Source of the DNA: CAIKZJ01 sp041675325
GTDB taxonomy: Bacteria > Bacteroidota > Ignavibacteria > Tepidaquicellales > Tepidaquicellaceae
Reading direction: 5' to 3'
DNA length: 64,000 bases
Assembly: GCA_041675325.1 (NCBI GenBank)
Contig: JBAYUG010000007.1
Location: 3,477-67,476 of the forward strand
The position numbers were made by a program, and so were the translations under genes. This document shows positions 9,274-18,002 of this stretch, piece by piece (within the stretch, counting starts at the first letter, position 1; the number at the start of each line of letters is the position of its first letter). The notes below the pieces were generated by a model. It saw only the letters and a list, made by a program, of their open reading frames with translations, did no database searches and was not told the DNA's origin.

Positions 9274-10426
9274 TTTGGATTCTTAATTCCCTCAAGAAAT
9301 ATTTTATGTAAAGCTCATACATTATTGCTGAAAAAGTCAGCAACAAGAATACTGCCAAAGTTGCTATTAATGTTATTGTCAACCTCTTGGGTTTTACCTT
9401 TATTTCAGGCACGACAGGAGGGTCAAGAATGGCTACTGATGGCATTTCTTTTACCTCTTCTATTTTTGCCTGTTCATAAATAGGTAATAGGAATACAAGC
9501 AGTTTATTCTGAATTTCCACGCTTCTTGTAAGCCTTACATAATCAAGGATTGTTTGCGGAGTTCCTTTTAATTTTAATCTTGTATCAGGATCTTCTGTAT
9601 TTTGAATTTCATTTAGCTGCTTTTTCATTGCTGCAATTTTCGTCTCCTGAGTTTTGACTTCTGACTGATCAGGAGAAAGTAGTTTCCTTAATAATTCCAG
9701 TTTGATTTCTTCTGCTTTTATTTCTGATTCGAGTGTAATACTTGCTTGTGTAGTAGCTCTTACAATAATGTCAGGTGCTATTCCATAGATATCCTGAAAC
9801 ATCTTCAAACTGTCTTCAGCTTCCGAAAGCTGTTTTTTAACCAAATTATACCTTTCTTCAATGAAAATTCTATTATTTGATGCGTTTTGAACATTCATTT
9901 CTATATTTATTTTATTCAACTGCTCTATCAAGAAATCTGACATATCCTTTGACTTCTGAGGTGAATAATCATAAACTCCAACCGTAATAGTTCCTGATTT
10001 AACATCTTTTACGATATAAAGAAGACCTTCTCTGAAGTTCTTTATTGCATCTTGCATATACTTAAAGTCGTATTGCTCTATCAGGTTAAATTTCACAATC
10101 AATTCTTCAAGACATCGTCTGCTTGACAATATCTGTTCGTATAAAGCCAGTTCTTTTGCTGCTGAACCTCCACCGCTAAGCTCATCAAGTCCACCGATAT
10201 CCGGCAGATTTGCTCCTGACAATAATCCTGAAATGCCAAGACCACTTTTCGAGACTGTCTTAACAGTACCTGTCGATAAAAAAACAGGTTTAGCGACAAA
10301 AAACATAAGAAACGCTACAACCACACCTGTTGTAATTGTGGAAATAAAAATAAGTTTCTTATATGACAATATTATTTCAATATATCTGATCAAAGATGTA
10401 TTTCTTATATCTTTATCATAATTCAT
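9263..10426 (-). CDS. Wzz/GNVR-type polysaccharide chain-length regulator
   Basis: A 387-residue protein with two membrane helices, about residues 28-48 and 355-375, around a large periplasmic coiled-coil domain, the topology of polysaccharide co-polymerases. The pre-TM2 segment VAILDPPVVPEIKVKPKR is the proline-rich motif of the family (PF02706 plus the GNVR domain). No C-terminal tyrosine kinase is attached, so it is of the kinase-free type. It sets polymer length together with the polymerase encoded by the overlapping next gene. 118 bases separate it from the Wza-like gene, which is enough for an internal promoter, although none is obvious. Confidence 0.88.
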   Translation of the reverse strand: MNYDKDIRNTSLIRYIEIILSYKKLIFISTITTGVVVAFLMFFVAKPVFLSTGTVKTVSKSGLGISGLLSGANLPDIGGLDELSGGGSAAKELALYEQILSSRRCLEELIVKFNLIEQYDFKYMQDAIKNFREGLLYIVKDVKSGTITVGVYDYSPQKSKDMSDFLIEQLNKINIEMNVQNASNNRIFIEERYNLVKKQLSEAEDSLKMFQDIYGIAPDIIVRATTQASITLESEIKAEEIKLELLRKLLSPDQSEVKTQETKIAAMKKQLNEIQNTEDPDTRLKLKGTPQTILDYVRLTRSVEIQNKLLVFLLPIYEQAKIEEVKEMPSVAILDPPVVPEIKVKPKRLTITLIATLAVFLLLTFSAIMYELYIKYFLRELRIQSDK

Positions 10427-10544
10427 ATATGTCGGTATTATTTATTGATGATTTATAATTTTGCTTATGTAAATTTATTAAAATTCAGAAAACATGATTG
10501 TATTAATAACGAAATAATTGATTTGTGTTTTTATATTTCAAAAG

Positions 10545-12245
10545 TTACTTATTTTGCTGCAAGATTAACAATGTTGTTGTAAGAATGCTGGCAACCACGC
10601 CTATCATAGTTGCAATTATTGTTAAACTTTCTTTAAATTCCGCAGGGGTCTTTTTAGGTACGTAAACAAAATCACCTGAAAGTATCTCTGTATCTTCAGG
10701 TTTATACCAACCTCTCGAATTGAACTTTATTATTCTTGTATTGTCATCATCAGCTGCAAGTGAATAGCCTCCTGCTCGTTTTATATAATATTCAAAATCT
10801 TCACCCGGCTTGTATGGAACGTATCCTTCATTTTCAACCTGTCCATATACATATACTATCTTTTTATCGTCATTAATGTATACTACATCCTGATGTTCGA
10901 GAATGATATTCTGCGAAGAATCATTGTCCACATAAAGCTTTTCAAAGTCAACTACCATTCTGTTTCTTCTGGAAACTACGTCCCTTTCAAAACTGAGCTT
11001 ATCCTTTTCACTAATTATTAGGTCATTTGCACGCATGTTTATGAGAATCTCGGCAGTATCTTTTTTCATGTACTCTTCATCGTAACGCCTGAAAACTATT
11101 GATAGAGGAAGATATGCAGAATGTTTTAATCCTCCTGCCATTTCAATAATTTCTTTCAGTCTTGTATTCTTTTGTGCTATTGGATAAACACCCGGTATAT
11201 TGACTTCACCAAGAACCGAAACACTATAATTCTTAACGTAATCGGCTTTATACTTCACAAAAACCCTATCATATTCATTTATTTTGAAATTCTTATCCTC
11301 GTCATAAATCAAATATATGCTTTCAAACTTGCCAGTAGCAGTATTAGTTCTATAAATTACAATACTGTCCTTATATGCGTCAAAATCGAATCCTCTTGCT
11401 ACACCTATAAGTGTTTCAAGGTCATCTGACTTATTATATTCATAGACACCCGGAAGCTGAACAGCTCCGTTTATGGAAATATAGTTTTTATAAAGTAATC
11501 CGAGCGGCACCTTAACGAAATCTCCTTCTTTCAAATAAGGATTGAATTTATCGTCATTTGAATAAAAATATTTATAAAGGTCCACTTCCGAAATACTGCC
11601 GTCCTTGTGGACAACTTCTATGTTCCGCATTGAAATTGTGGGTTTGAAGAACTCCGAACTGTTGCTAAATTGATACATAGCGCGTTGTACATTAACAGTG
11701 TCATAATAAACATAAGTGATGAGGTCACTGACCCTGTTAGTTGAATTTACTTCTATCTGCTTCTGTATAATACTGGATACTGTTACAAGGAACATTTTAG
11801 GAGTAACAAGTGTAAAGCTAACATTACTGGAATAATATCTTTTTTTAACCGCACTAACAACTTTGCTCTTTGCCTCTTTTAATGTAAGTCCGTCAACTTT
11901 AATTTCACCTATTGTGGGAATTAAGACAGAGCCTTCAACATTAACAGTAATTGGAATCTGTTGATTCAGAAATCCATAAATACCAAGAGAGAAAACATCA
12001 TTTGGACCAACAATATAAATATTTTCGTTAACAGCTTTATCAACAATTACAGGCTTAAATTGATTACCTGTCATTTGCTGCTGATTCATTGAACTAAGAA
12101 TATCACCAGCATCAGAATTGATATTAAAATTCTGGTTGCTCAAATTTTGATTTTGACGCTGTTTAGTTGTTGTGTTGTCTTGTGTATAAGTATTTGAAAC
12201 TGTAATTAACAGCAATATTGCACTTAACAATAACTTGTTTTTCAT
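10545..12245 (-). CDS. Wza-like polysaccharide export outer-membrane protein with SLBB domains
   Basis: A 566-residue protein with a signal peptide (MKNKLLLSAILLLITVSNTYTQ), a Q/N-rich linker, then the polysaccharide export domain from about residue 75 (VGPNDVFSLGIYGF). Three SLBB-like repeats carry the G-x-V-x-x-P-G-x-Y pattern: INGAVQLPGVYEY, VLGEVNIPGVYPI and VYGQVENEGYVPY. The final 25 residues form a hydrophobic helix (ATMIGVVASILTTTLLIL), which corresponds to the C-terminal helix that crosses the outer membrane in Wza. There is no lipobox cysteine, so unlike E. coli Wza it is probably not a lipoprotein. At 566 residues it is longer than Wza (379), owing to the extra SLBB repeats. Confidence 0.88.
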   Translation of the reverse strand: MKNKLLLSAILLLITVSNTYTQDNTTTKQRQNQNLSNQNFNINSDAGDILSSMNQQQMTGNQFKPVIVDKAVNENIYIVGPNDVFSLGIYGFLNQQIPITVNVEGSVLIPTIGEIKVDGLTLKEAKSKVVSAVKKRYYSSNVSFTLVTPKMFLVTVSSIIQKQIEVNSTNRVSDLITYVYYDTVNVQRAMYQFSNSSEFFKPTISMRNIEVVHKDGSISEVDLYKYFYSNDDKFNPYLKEGDFVKVPLGLLYKNYISINGAVQLPGVYEYNKSDDLETLIGVARGFDFDAYKDSIVIYRTNTATGKFESIYLIYDEDKNFKINEYDRVFVKYKADYVKNYSVSVLGEVNIPGVYPIAQKNTRLKEIIEMAGGLKHSAYLPLSIVFRRYDEEYMKKDTAEILINMRANDLIISEKDKLSFERDVVSRRNRMVVDFEKLYVDNDSSQNIILEHQDVVYINDDKKIVYVYGQVENEGYVPYKPGEDFEYYIKRAGGYSLAADDDNTRIIKFNSRGWYKPEDTEILSGDFVYVPKKTPAEFKESLTIIATMIGVVASILTTTLLILQQNK

Positions 12246-12250
12246 TAAAG

Positions 12251-13654
12251 CTATTTTAAATTAAAATTTTTAATTGTTGTGTTTAAAACGTCAAGAGTTT
12301 CATCGCTTCCTTTTGTCTCGCAGTAGAATCTTAAAAGCGGCTCCGTTCCCGAAGCACGTATAGTAACCCATCCATTGCTGAAGAAGCACTTGTATCCGTC
12401 CAGAGGATCAACTGAAAGAATTTCCTTGCCTCCAATTTTGTCTCCTGCTTTAAGTTTCTTGCAAGATTCAAGTGTCTTGTTCTTCAATTCTTCTGTAGTA
12501 TGAACGTCTATTCTTTTGTAGAAGTATTTTCCAAATTCATTGTCGAGTTCAGCTTTCAATTCAGAAATGCTTTTTCCTGTATGTGCAAGCATTTCAAGAT
12601 ATAATAAACCGTTAAAAAGCCCGTCTCTTTCAGGCAGATGACTTTTAATTCCGATTCCTCCGCTTTCTTCGGCTCCTATTAGAACATCCGCCTCAATCAT
12701 GCGTTTTGATATATGCTTGAATCCAACAGGAACAGTTTCCAACACCAGATTATACTTTTCACAGTATTCCTTAATCAATTCTGATGCAGAGAAACCTCTA
12801 ACAACAATACCGTTAAGTCCTCTTGTTTTATGAAGATATTTGAGGAGTAAAGCAAATGTCTTTTGTGCATCAAGGAAATCTCCGTTCTCATCTATGATTG
12901 CAATCCTGTCAGCATCTCCGTCTGTTACAATACAAAGATCATAATTGCCGTCTTTTGTTGTCTTACAAGCTAAAGAAAGGTTTTTTTCCACGGGTTCCGG
13001 AGCACCGCCTTCAAAAAAAGGATTAACTTCAGCATGCAACTGATCAACTTTTATCAATTCGTTAATCGTATTCTGTCCAGCTCCATACATCGCTTCATAA
13101 AGGACTTTTAGGTTTGCTTCATTAATTGTATTAATATCAATCTTCTTTTTAAGATTATCTATGTAATACTGTCTGCCGTTAAAATATTTGATCAAACTTG
13201 ATTTCTGCAGTTCGTCAAAATTCTTATATCCTTCAACAGTTTTAATATTCTTTAGTTCGGCTTCAACTTTTATAAGTTCATCAGGATTCATTGAACCACC
13301 GTATGAGTCTTTAAGCTTGAATCCGTTGTACTTGAAGGGGTTGTGCGAAGCAGTAATCATCACACCATAAGCAAGATTAAAATCCCTTGAGAGCAGGGAT
13401 ACAGTAGGTGTTGTTACGAATGAATCTGTTATCATTACTTTTATTCCCTCGCTACCGAATATTTCAGCAGCAGCATGTGCAAATTCTTTACCCAGAAATC
13501 GAGTATCATAACCGATTACAATCCCGTTCTTAATATTGGGATGGTTCTTGAAAGTTCTTGCTGTTGCAAGAGAAACTCTTCTCACATTTTCAAATGTATA
13601 TGTATCACCAATAACGGCTCTCCAACCGTCTGTTCCAAATTTTACAGGTCCCAT
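12251..13654 (-). CDS. Phosphoglucomutase/phosphomannomutase family protein
   Basis: A 467-residue alpha-D-phosphohexomutase. All four hallmarks are present: the catalytic phosphoserine loop TASHNP (residues 101-106), the metal-binding DGDADR (about residue 247), the sugar-binding GAEESGG loop (about residue 315) and the phosphate-binding RASGTEP near the C-terminus. It interconverts hexose 1- and 6-phosphates, supplying NDP-sugar precursors. Its place just upstream of the Wza-like gene (5-base gap) suits glycan precursor supply. The exact substrate (glucose, mannose or glucosamine phosphate) cannot be decided here, so no gene symbol is given. Confidence 0.9.
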   Translation of the reverse strand: MGPVKFGTDGWRAVIGDTYTFENVRRVSLATARTFKNHPNIKNGIVIGYDTRFLGKEFAHAAAEIFGSEGIKVMITDSFVTTPTVSLLSRDFNLAYGVMITASHNPFKYNGFKLKDSYGGSMNPDELIKVEAELKNIKTVEGYKNFDELQKSSLIKYFNGRQYYIDNLKKKIDINTINEANLKVLYEAMYGAGQNTINELIKVDQLHAEVNPFFEGGAPEPVEKNLSLACKTTKDGNYDLCIVTDGDADRIAIIDENGDFLDAQKTFALLLKYLHKTRGLNGIVVRGFSASELIKEYCEKYNLVLETVPVGFKHISKRMIEADVLIGAEESGGIGIKSHLPERDGLFNGLLYLEMLAHTGKSISELKAELDNEFGKYFYKRIDVHTTEELKNKTLESCKKLKAGDKIGGKEILSVDPLDGYKCFFSNGWVTIRASGTEPLLRFYCETKGSDETLDVLNTTIKNFNLK

Positions 13655-13661
13655 TCTATGA

Positions 13662-14069
13662 TTATATTTTTCTGTTTTCTTTTACCCAGTTTTTTACGTA
13701 TTCAACTGTTTCTGTTGTCGTAGCACCCGGTGTGAATAGTTTTCCGACTCCCATTTTGTTCAGTTCGTCAATATCATTCTGGGGAATAATACCGCCTCCG
13801 AAAAGAAGAATGTCGCTTACACCCTTTTCATCCATTAATTTCTTAATTCTGGGGAAAATTGTCATATGAGCTCCGCTTAGAATACTGATTCCTACAGCAT
13901 CTACATCTTCTTGCAATGCTGCCTCAACCATAGATTCAGGTGTATGTCTAAGACCGGCATAAATAACCTCAAATCCTGCATCACGAAATGCGGCAGCGAT
14001 TACTTTAGCACCCCTGTCATGTCCGTCTAAACCTACTTTTCCTATTAAAATTCTTATTTTTCTGTCCAA
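13662..14069 (-). CDS. Stand-alone cobalamin-binding subunit of a methylmalonyl-CoA-mutase-type enzyme (McmA2-like)
   Basis: A 135-residue single-domain protein. DGHDRG at residues 15-20 is the D-x-H-x-x-G motif whose histidine ligates the cobalt of adenosylcobalamin. The rest (GLRHTPESMVEAALQEDV, GISILSGAH, FGGGIIPQND) is the expected flavodoxin-like fold of the small/C-terminal part of acyl-CoA mutases. The length fits the stand-alone subunit known from archaea and many bacteria. The catalytic large subunit is not in the window. It is the first gene of the minus-strand run leading into the polysaccharide operon (7-base gap to the phosphohexomutase), probably by co-transcription rather than shared function. 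The true partner must lie elsewhere. Confidence 0.93.
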   Translation of the reverse strand: MDRKIRILIGKVGLDGHDRGAKVIAAAFRDAGFEVIYAGLRHTPESMVEAALQEDVDAVGISILSGAHMTIFPRIKKLMDEKGVSDILLFGGGIIPQNDIDELNKMGVGKLFTPGATTTETVEYVKNWVKENRKI

Positions 14070-14310
14070 AATTGTAGTTTTTACAATCTTAAATATAGTT
14101 TTTATAATTTTTTACTTCAAGTGAAATTGAAATAAAAACTGATTTTAGGATTATTTTGAGGGCATTTTAGGGTAAATAACATATAATTTAAATAATATTT
14201 GGATAGTTATTCATACTTTTTCAAGAAAAATAACAAAAATATATTCAGCCAACACTTAACAACGAAATTTAAAATTATAACATAATAAAGATTAATGAGA
14301 GATTTAAAGT

Positions 14311-15324
14311 TCAAGGAATTACATTAATTAAATTTTGTTTCTGTGCACTGAAAAAAGCAGCACCTATAAACATCTCTGATTCAAAATTAGACCAATATCT
14401 TTTTGTAAGTCGGTGATTGATCCATAGGTTTAAAGTTTCGGAAATGTCCTTCTGGGATAATTGCTTCAATTTCAAATATTCATCTGTGATATGTAGTTTG
14501 ACAATAATCGTATCATAATTATAATTATTCTTATGGAAAAAGGTCTGATAGTATCCCATCATTTTCCGATTTGGTGCTCCAAAATTACTTGCCATAACAT
14601 TCCATTTTTCCTCATTTATTTCGTGCATAGTCAAAGGATGTAAATTATAATTTGTAAATATACCGTGATCCCTAAAGTCTACTTCGTGAAGCATATAGCC
14701 ATTCTTTTTAAGCAAAACATCCATTGTTTTCAATGCTTCATCTATCTTATACACATGCTCCAAGACTGCACGGGATATAATAAAATCAAAATGCTGGGGT
14801 TCAAAATATGAGACTAATTGTTCAACCGAATTATTAATAAATCTCAAACGGTTTTCATTGATAGAAAAGTTTTCTGAATTCAAACTTATAACGTCCTTAA
14901 GAAGATCACGTTCCTCAGATGTAAATTGACTTAACAAATTCGAATATACTTTAAATTGTTTTTCATTATCTAAGAGCGAATTAAATTTATCAACACAAAC
15001 AACCTTTCTTGCACCTGAGGCTAGGAATTTTAAAGCAACTCCGAAATTTTCTCCTGGACCAATCTCTAGAATTTCTTTTCCTATAAGATTTTCAGTTTTA
15101 AGTCCTGAATTCTCAATATAATCATTATATACCTGATTAATATAAATTACACTGGTATCAATATCAAATTTATTCATACAAACCCAAGGGGTTTTTATTT
15201 TTTCCCCTTTTAAATTTTCAATATTCAGCTTATGATACTTTTTAACAATAAAATAATTTACTGTATTTGAAAGTATACTTAATTTTATCAACCAGTGAAA
15301 AATTTTACTAAGAATTTTTCTCAT
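14311..15324 (-). CDS. SAM-dependent methyltransferase
   Basis: A 337-residue protein with a class I methyltransferase core. GKEILEIGPGENFGVAL (about residues 82-98) is motif I, followed by the acidic VVCVDKFN, then FDFIISRAVLEHVYKIDEAL and LLKKNGYMLHEVDFRDHG. An N-terminal basic/hydrophobic stretch of about 25 residues may touch the membrane. Its motif order and the DFRDHG segment parallel the next gene (DYKDHW), so the two are probably distant paralogues. The substrate is unknown; proximity to a glycan locus suggests sugar or lipid modification, which is inference only. The upstream 184-base spacer is AT-rich and carries a 14-base motif shared with the region in front of the gene ending at 14069. 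Confidence 0.82.
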   Translation of the reverse strand: MRKILSKIFHWLIKLSILSNTVNYFIVKKYHKLNIENLKGEKIKTPWVCMNKFDIDTSVIYINQVYNDYIENSGLKTENLIGKEILEIGPGENFGVALKFLASGARKVVCVDKFNSLLDNEKQFKVYSNLLSQFTSEERDLLKDVISLNSENFSINENRLRFINNSVEQLVSYFEPQHFDFIISRAVLEHVYKIDEALKTMDVLLKKNGYMLHEVDFRDHGIFTNYNLHPLTMHEINEEKWNVMASNFGAPNRKMMGYYQTFFHKNNYNYDTIIVKLHITDEYLKLKQLSQKDISETLNLWINHRLTKRYWSNFESEMFIGAAFFSAQKQNLINVIP

Positions 15325-15508
15325 TATATTTTCCCAAATTTAATTATTTTAATTTTAATTGTGATGATTTCAAAAATAAAATAGTTTCAATAATATGTTA
15401 CTTCAAGTGAATAATTAACTGATTCCGAGCCTTTAATATATAAATTAGATGATTTAATTATTTTAAATCGAAATGGATAAATAAACCGATATTTCAATGA
15501 TTTTTTAA

Positions 15509-16423
15509 TTATTTTGTTAGTACAAAAAAACATCCCAAGACAGATAATTCATCAAAAGTGTAATTAGATCTGAAATAATCATTTATTTTCAGATTCCTTA
15601 AAGTAAATTTATCTTTTTCAGTGGGATTATCTGGGTTAGCAAATTTTATCTGAAAGCCGGCTGATTTAAAAAGGTCGATATAATCCCTGTGCCTCAGCCT
15701 GTTTTGATAATTCAGAGACGGATTTTTATATTTCCAAATTTGGTCACTGTATTTAAGAAAATTATAATATGATAGATTACTGTCAATATACGCCCAATGG
15801 TCTTTATAATCTATAGCGTGAGATAAAATCCCTCCTGGTTTTAGAATCCGGTAGGATTCTTTTAATATTGCCTTAATAGAATCCTTTGGTATATGCTCAA
15901 GCGTAGCATTGGATACCACAAGATCAATCGATTCATCTCTGAGGTTAGTATTACCAGCATCCATGGGTGCCATATAATGAATATTGTAATTTTTCTTTAA
16001 ATCTGATATTAGGTTTTTATGCGTAATTTCATATAAACCTGTTTTTTTTACCTCGTGATAACTTAACATTGCAGGTAATCTTTTTAAAGCGTCGTTCAAA
16101 AGATAAGCAGATGCTTTATTTTTAATGTCTACACAATAAATATTCGATAATTTCATAAAACTAAATACATAAGGGACAATCAAATCATAACCCGCGCCAA
16201 ATTCAAAAGATGATAATCCTGAAATATTTTTATTATTTTCTTTATTATATTTCAGATAATTTTCCAGATGAATCTTACCGGCTTCAATCTTAGAGGCCAG
16301 AATATCATCCGAAACAGGCAGACCTTTTGTTATATTCATTTGCATCCATAGATTAACTCTTTCCCCACCCGGGACACGTGATAAGATATTCTGAATCTGA
16401 CGTTTAATAAAAACTTTCATCAA
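15509..16423 (-). CDS. SAM-dependent methyltransferase
   Basis: A 304-residue class I methyltransferase. Motif I is SSFEFGAGYDLIVPYV (about residues 70-85), followed by IYCVDIKN, DESIDLVVSNATLEHIP (motif IV region, about residues 160-176) and ILKPGGILSHAIDYKDHW. It shares the SHAIDYKDH-type motif with the preceding methyltransferase. It lies 31 bases downstream of the LPG-synthase-like gene on the same strand, so co-transcription from the ProS/Maf side is possible. No membrane segment beyond a basic N-terminus. The substrate is unknown. Confidence 0.82.
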   Translation of the reverse strand: MMKVFIKRQIQNILSRVPGGERVNLWMQMNITKGLPVSDDILASKIEAGKIHLENYLKYNKENNKNISGLSSFEFGAGYDLIVPYVFSFMKLSNIYCVDIKNKASAYLLNDALKRLPAMLSYHEVKKTGLYEITHKNLISDLKKNYNIHYMAPMDAGNTNLRDESIDLVVSNATLEHIPKDSIKAILKESYRILKPGGILSHAIDYKDHWAYIDSNLSYYNFLKYSDQIWKYKNPSLNYQNRLRHRDYIDLFKSAGFQIKFANPDNPTEKDKFTLRNLKINDYFRSNYTFDELSVLGCFFVLTK

Positions 16424-16454
16424 TTAATTTTTGAATTTAGTAAATATATTGAAC

Positions 16455-17423
16455 TTATTTCTCAAGCTTATCGAAATCTATATGATCCTTTTTATTTAAT
16501 ATCTGAACTGCAAATACACCTAAAATTACTGCGAACCATAAAGTTGCAACTCTTATTATCATCGTTGATGCTACCGATATATCTTTTGGTATTTTTAGAA
16601 GTAACAACAGACCTGTAAGCGTCGCTTCCGTTACTCCGAGCCCTCCCGGCAGCATTGCAATTGCTCCGACCAGTGTTGAGAATCCGTATATGAATGTTGC
16701 CGAAATCAGACTAACTTCAATATTTGACACGCCCGAGAAAACGTGCAGTACTACATAAAATCCAAGACATTCTAGGAACCATGCTCCGGTGCTAATAACA
16801 ACAACCAATATTAAAGGTTTTATTTTTATAAGAACATAAATGCTGTCATAAGCTGAATATAGCTTATCCGTGTGCTTTGCAGTAAAACTAAATTTGGATA
16901 ATAAAGTTATTATTTTATGTGATAATGTTTTTGAACTAAGTACTAATGTCAGCAAAATAAAAACAACCCCTGTAGCTAAAACTATTTCAACTCCATAACC
17001 AAATACAACCGCTCCGATTGAGCACAATATCACTATCGAAAGAAAGTCTGTTATTCTTTCGGCGAGTATTATCGGTGCTGATACGCTTACAGGTGTGCCT
17101 GTTTCCTCTTTTAGTAAAAACGATTTAAGCACTTCTCCCATCTTTCCGGGTGTAACGCTCATTATAAACGAACCAATGAAAATAAGAAAGGATTTTGATG
17201 GTTTAATCTTTATGTTCAATATGTGAAGATAATACTGCCATTTTGCAAACCTTACAAGATAGTTCCCGAAGGATAGTGCAAGAACCACGGGAAACCAAAC
17301 CCATGAGAATTTTGAGAATGCTATCAGGAGGTTTCCGAAATCAGCATAGATGCTGAAAGCAAGAAAAATTACAGCACCAAAAGATACCGATAGTAATATT
17401 TTCTTCTTATATTTTCTAAACAT
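16455..17423 (-). CDS. Lysylphosphatidylglycerol-synthase-TM-region / UPF0104 family membrane protein
   Basis: A 322-residue polytopic protein with about eight membrane helices. It shows the family's conserved blocks: SFIMSVTPGKMGEVLKSFLL (about residues 90-109), ILAERITDFLSI, and the C-terminal AMLPGGLGVTEATLTGLLL. These are the signatures of PF03706, which includes the flippase half of MprF and AglD-like proteins. There is no aminoacyl-transferase domain, so it is the membrane module only, and transport or flipping of a lipid is more likely than lysyl transfer. The stop of Maf abuts its start (adjacent bases 17423/17424), so the two are co-transcribed. Confidence 0.85.
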   Translation of the reverse strand: MFRKYKKKILLSVSFGAVIFLAFSIYADFGNLLIAFSKFSWVWFPVVLALSFGNYLVRFAKWQYYLHILNIKIKPSKSFLIFIGSFIMSVTPGKMGEVLKSFLLKEETGTPVSVSAPIILAERITDFLSIVILCSIGAVVFGYGVEIVLATGVVFILLTLVLSSKTLSHKIITLLSKFSFTAKHTDKLYSAYDSIYVLIKIKPLILVVVISTGAWFLECLGFYVVLHVFSGVSNIEVSLISATFIYGFSTLVGAIAMLPGGLGVTEATLTGLLLLLKIPKDISVASTMIIRVATLWFAVILGVFAVQILNKKDHIDFDKLEK

Positions 17424-18002
17424 CTAAAACGTAGATTGAATTAGTTCGTATAGTTTTACTAGCGGCAGTCCGACCACGTTATAATAATCTCCTGTTATCT
17501 TAGCAATGAAAAGGCATCCGAAATCCTCCTGAATGCCATAAGCACCAGCTTTATCAAGCGGTTTGAATTTCTTTACGTAGTAATTTATTTCTTCATCGGT
17601 TAGGTTCCTAAATTCAACCGTAGTCTTCTCGTGCCCGTACTTCTCTTTGCCTGTTACATTATTCAATACATTCACACCTGTATAGACTATGTGTTTTTTT
17701 CCGCTAAGTATTCTCAGGAACTTTGCTGCTTCTTTAAGGTTGCGTGGTTTGTTTAGAATTCGATTATTGAGATATACTACTGTGTCTGCACTGATTACAA
17801 TTCTATCTTTGTAATTATGTGCAACTGCCCGCGATTTTCTCTGTGCATTTGTGCGTACAGAAATATGTGGTATCTTGCCTGAGACTTCCCTTGCATTCGA
17901 TTCAGCTACCTGAAAGTCAAACCCCAGTTGTTTCAAAAGATGTTTTCTTCTCGGTGATTTAGATGCTAAGATATACTTTGCCGAAAGTACTTTGTCAAGC
18001 AT
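17424..18002 (-). CDS. maf: Maf family nucleoside triphosphate pyrophosphatase
   Basis: A 192-residue protein with the Maf signature: LASKSPRRKHLLKQLGF near the N-terminus, and the catalytic/metal segment VISADTVVYLN (about residues 68-78) followed by KPRNLKEAAKFLRILSGK. The SADTVV aspartate is the catalytic base. Maf proteins hydrolyse non-canonical or pyrimidine (d)NTPs such as dTTP and UTP in the cytoplasm. Length and motifs are normal. Its start overlaps the end of proS by 8 bases, so both sit in one minus-strand transcript. Confidence 0.93.
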   Translation of the reverse strand: MLDKVLSAKYILASKSPRRKHLLKQLGFDFQVAESNAREVSGKIPHISVRTNAQRKSRAVAHNYKDRIVISADTVVYLNNRILNKPRNLKEAAKFLRILSGKKHIVYTGVNVLNNVTGKEKYGHEKTTVEFRNLTDEEINYYVKKFKPLDKAGAYGIQEDFGCLFIAKITGDYYNVVGLPLVKLYELIQSTF

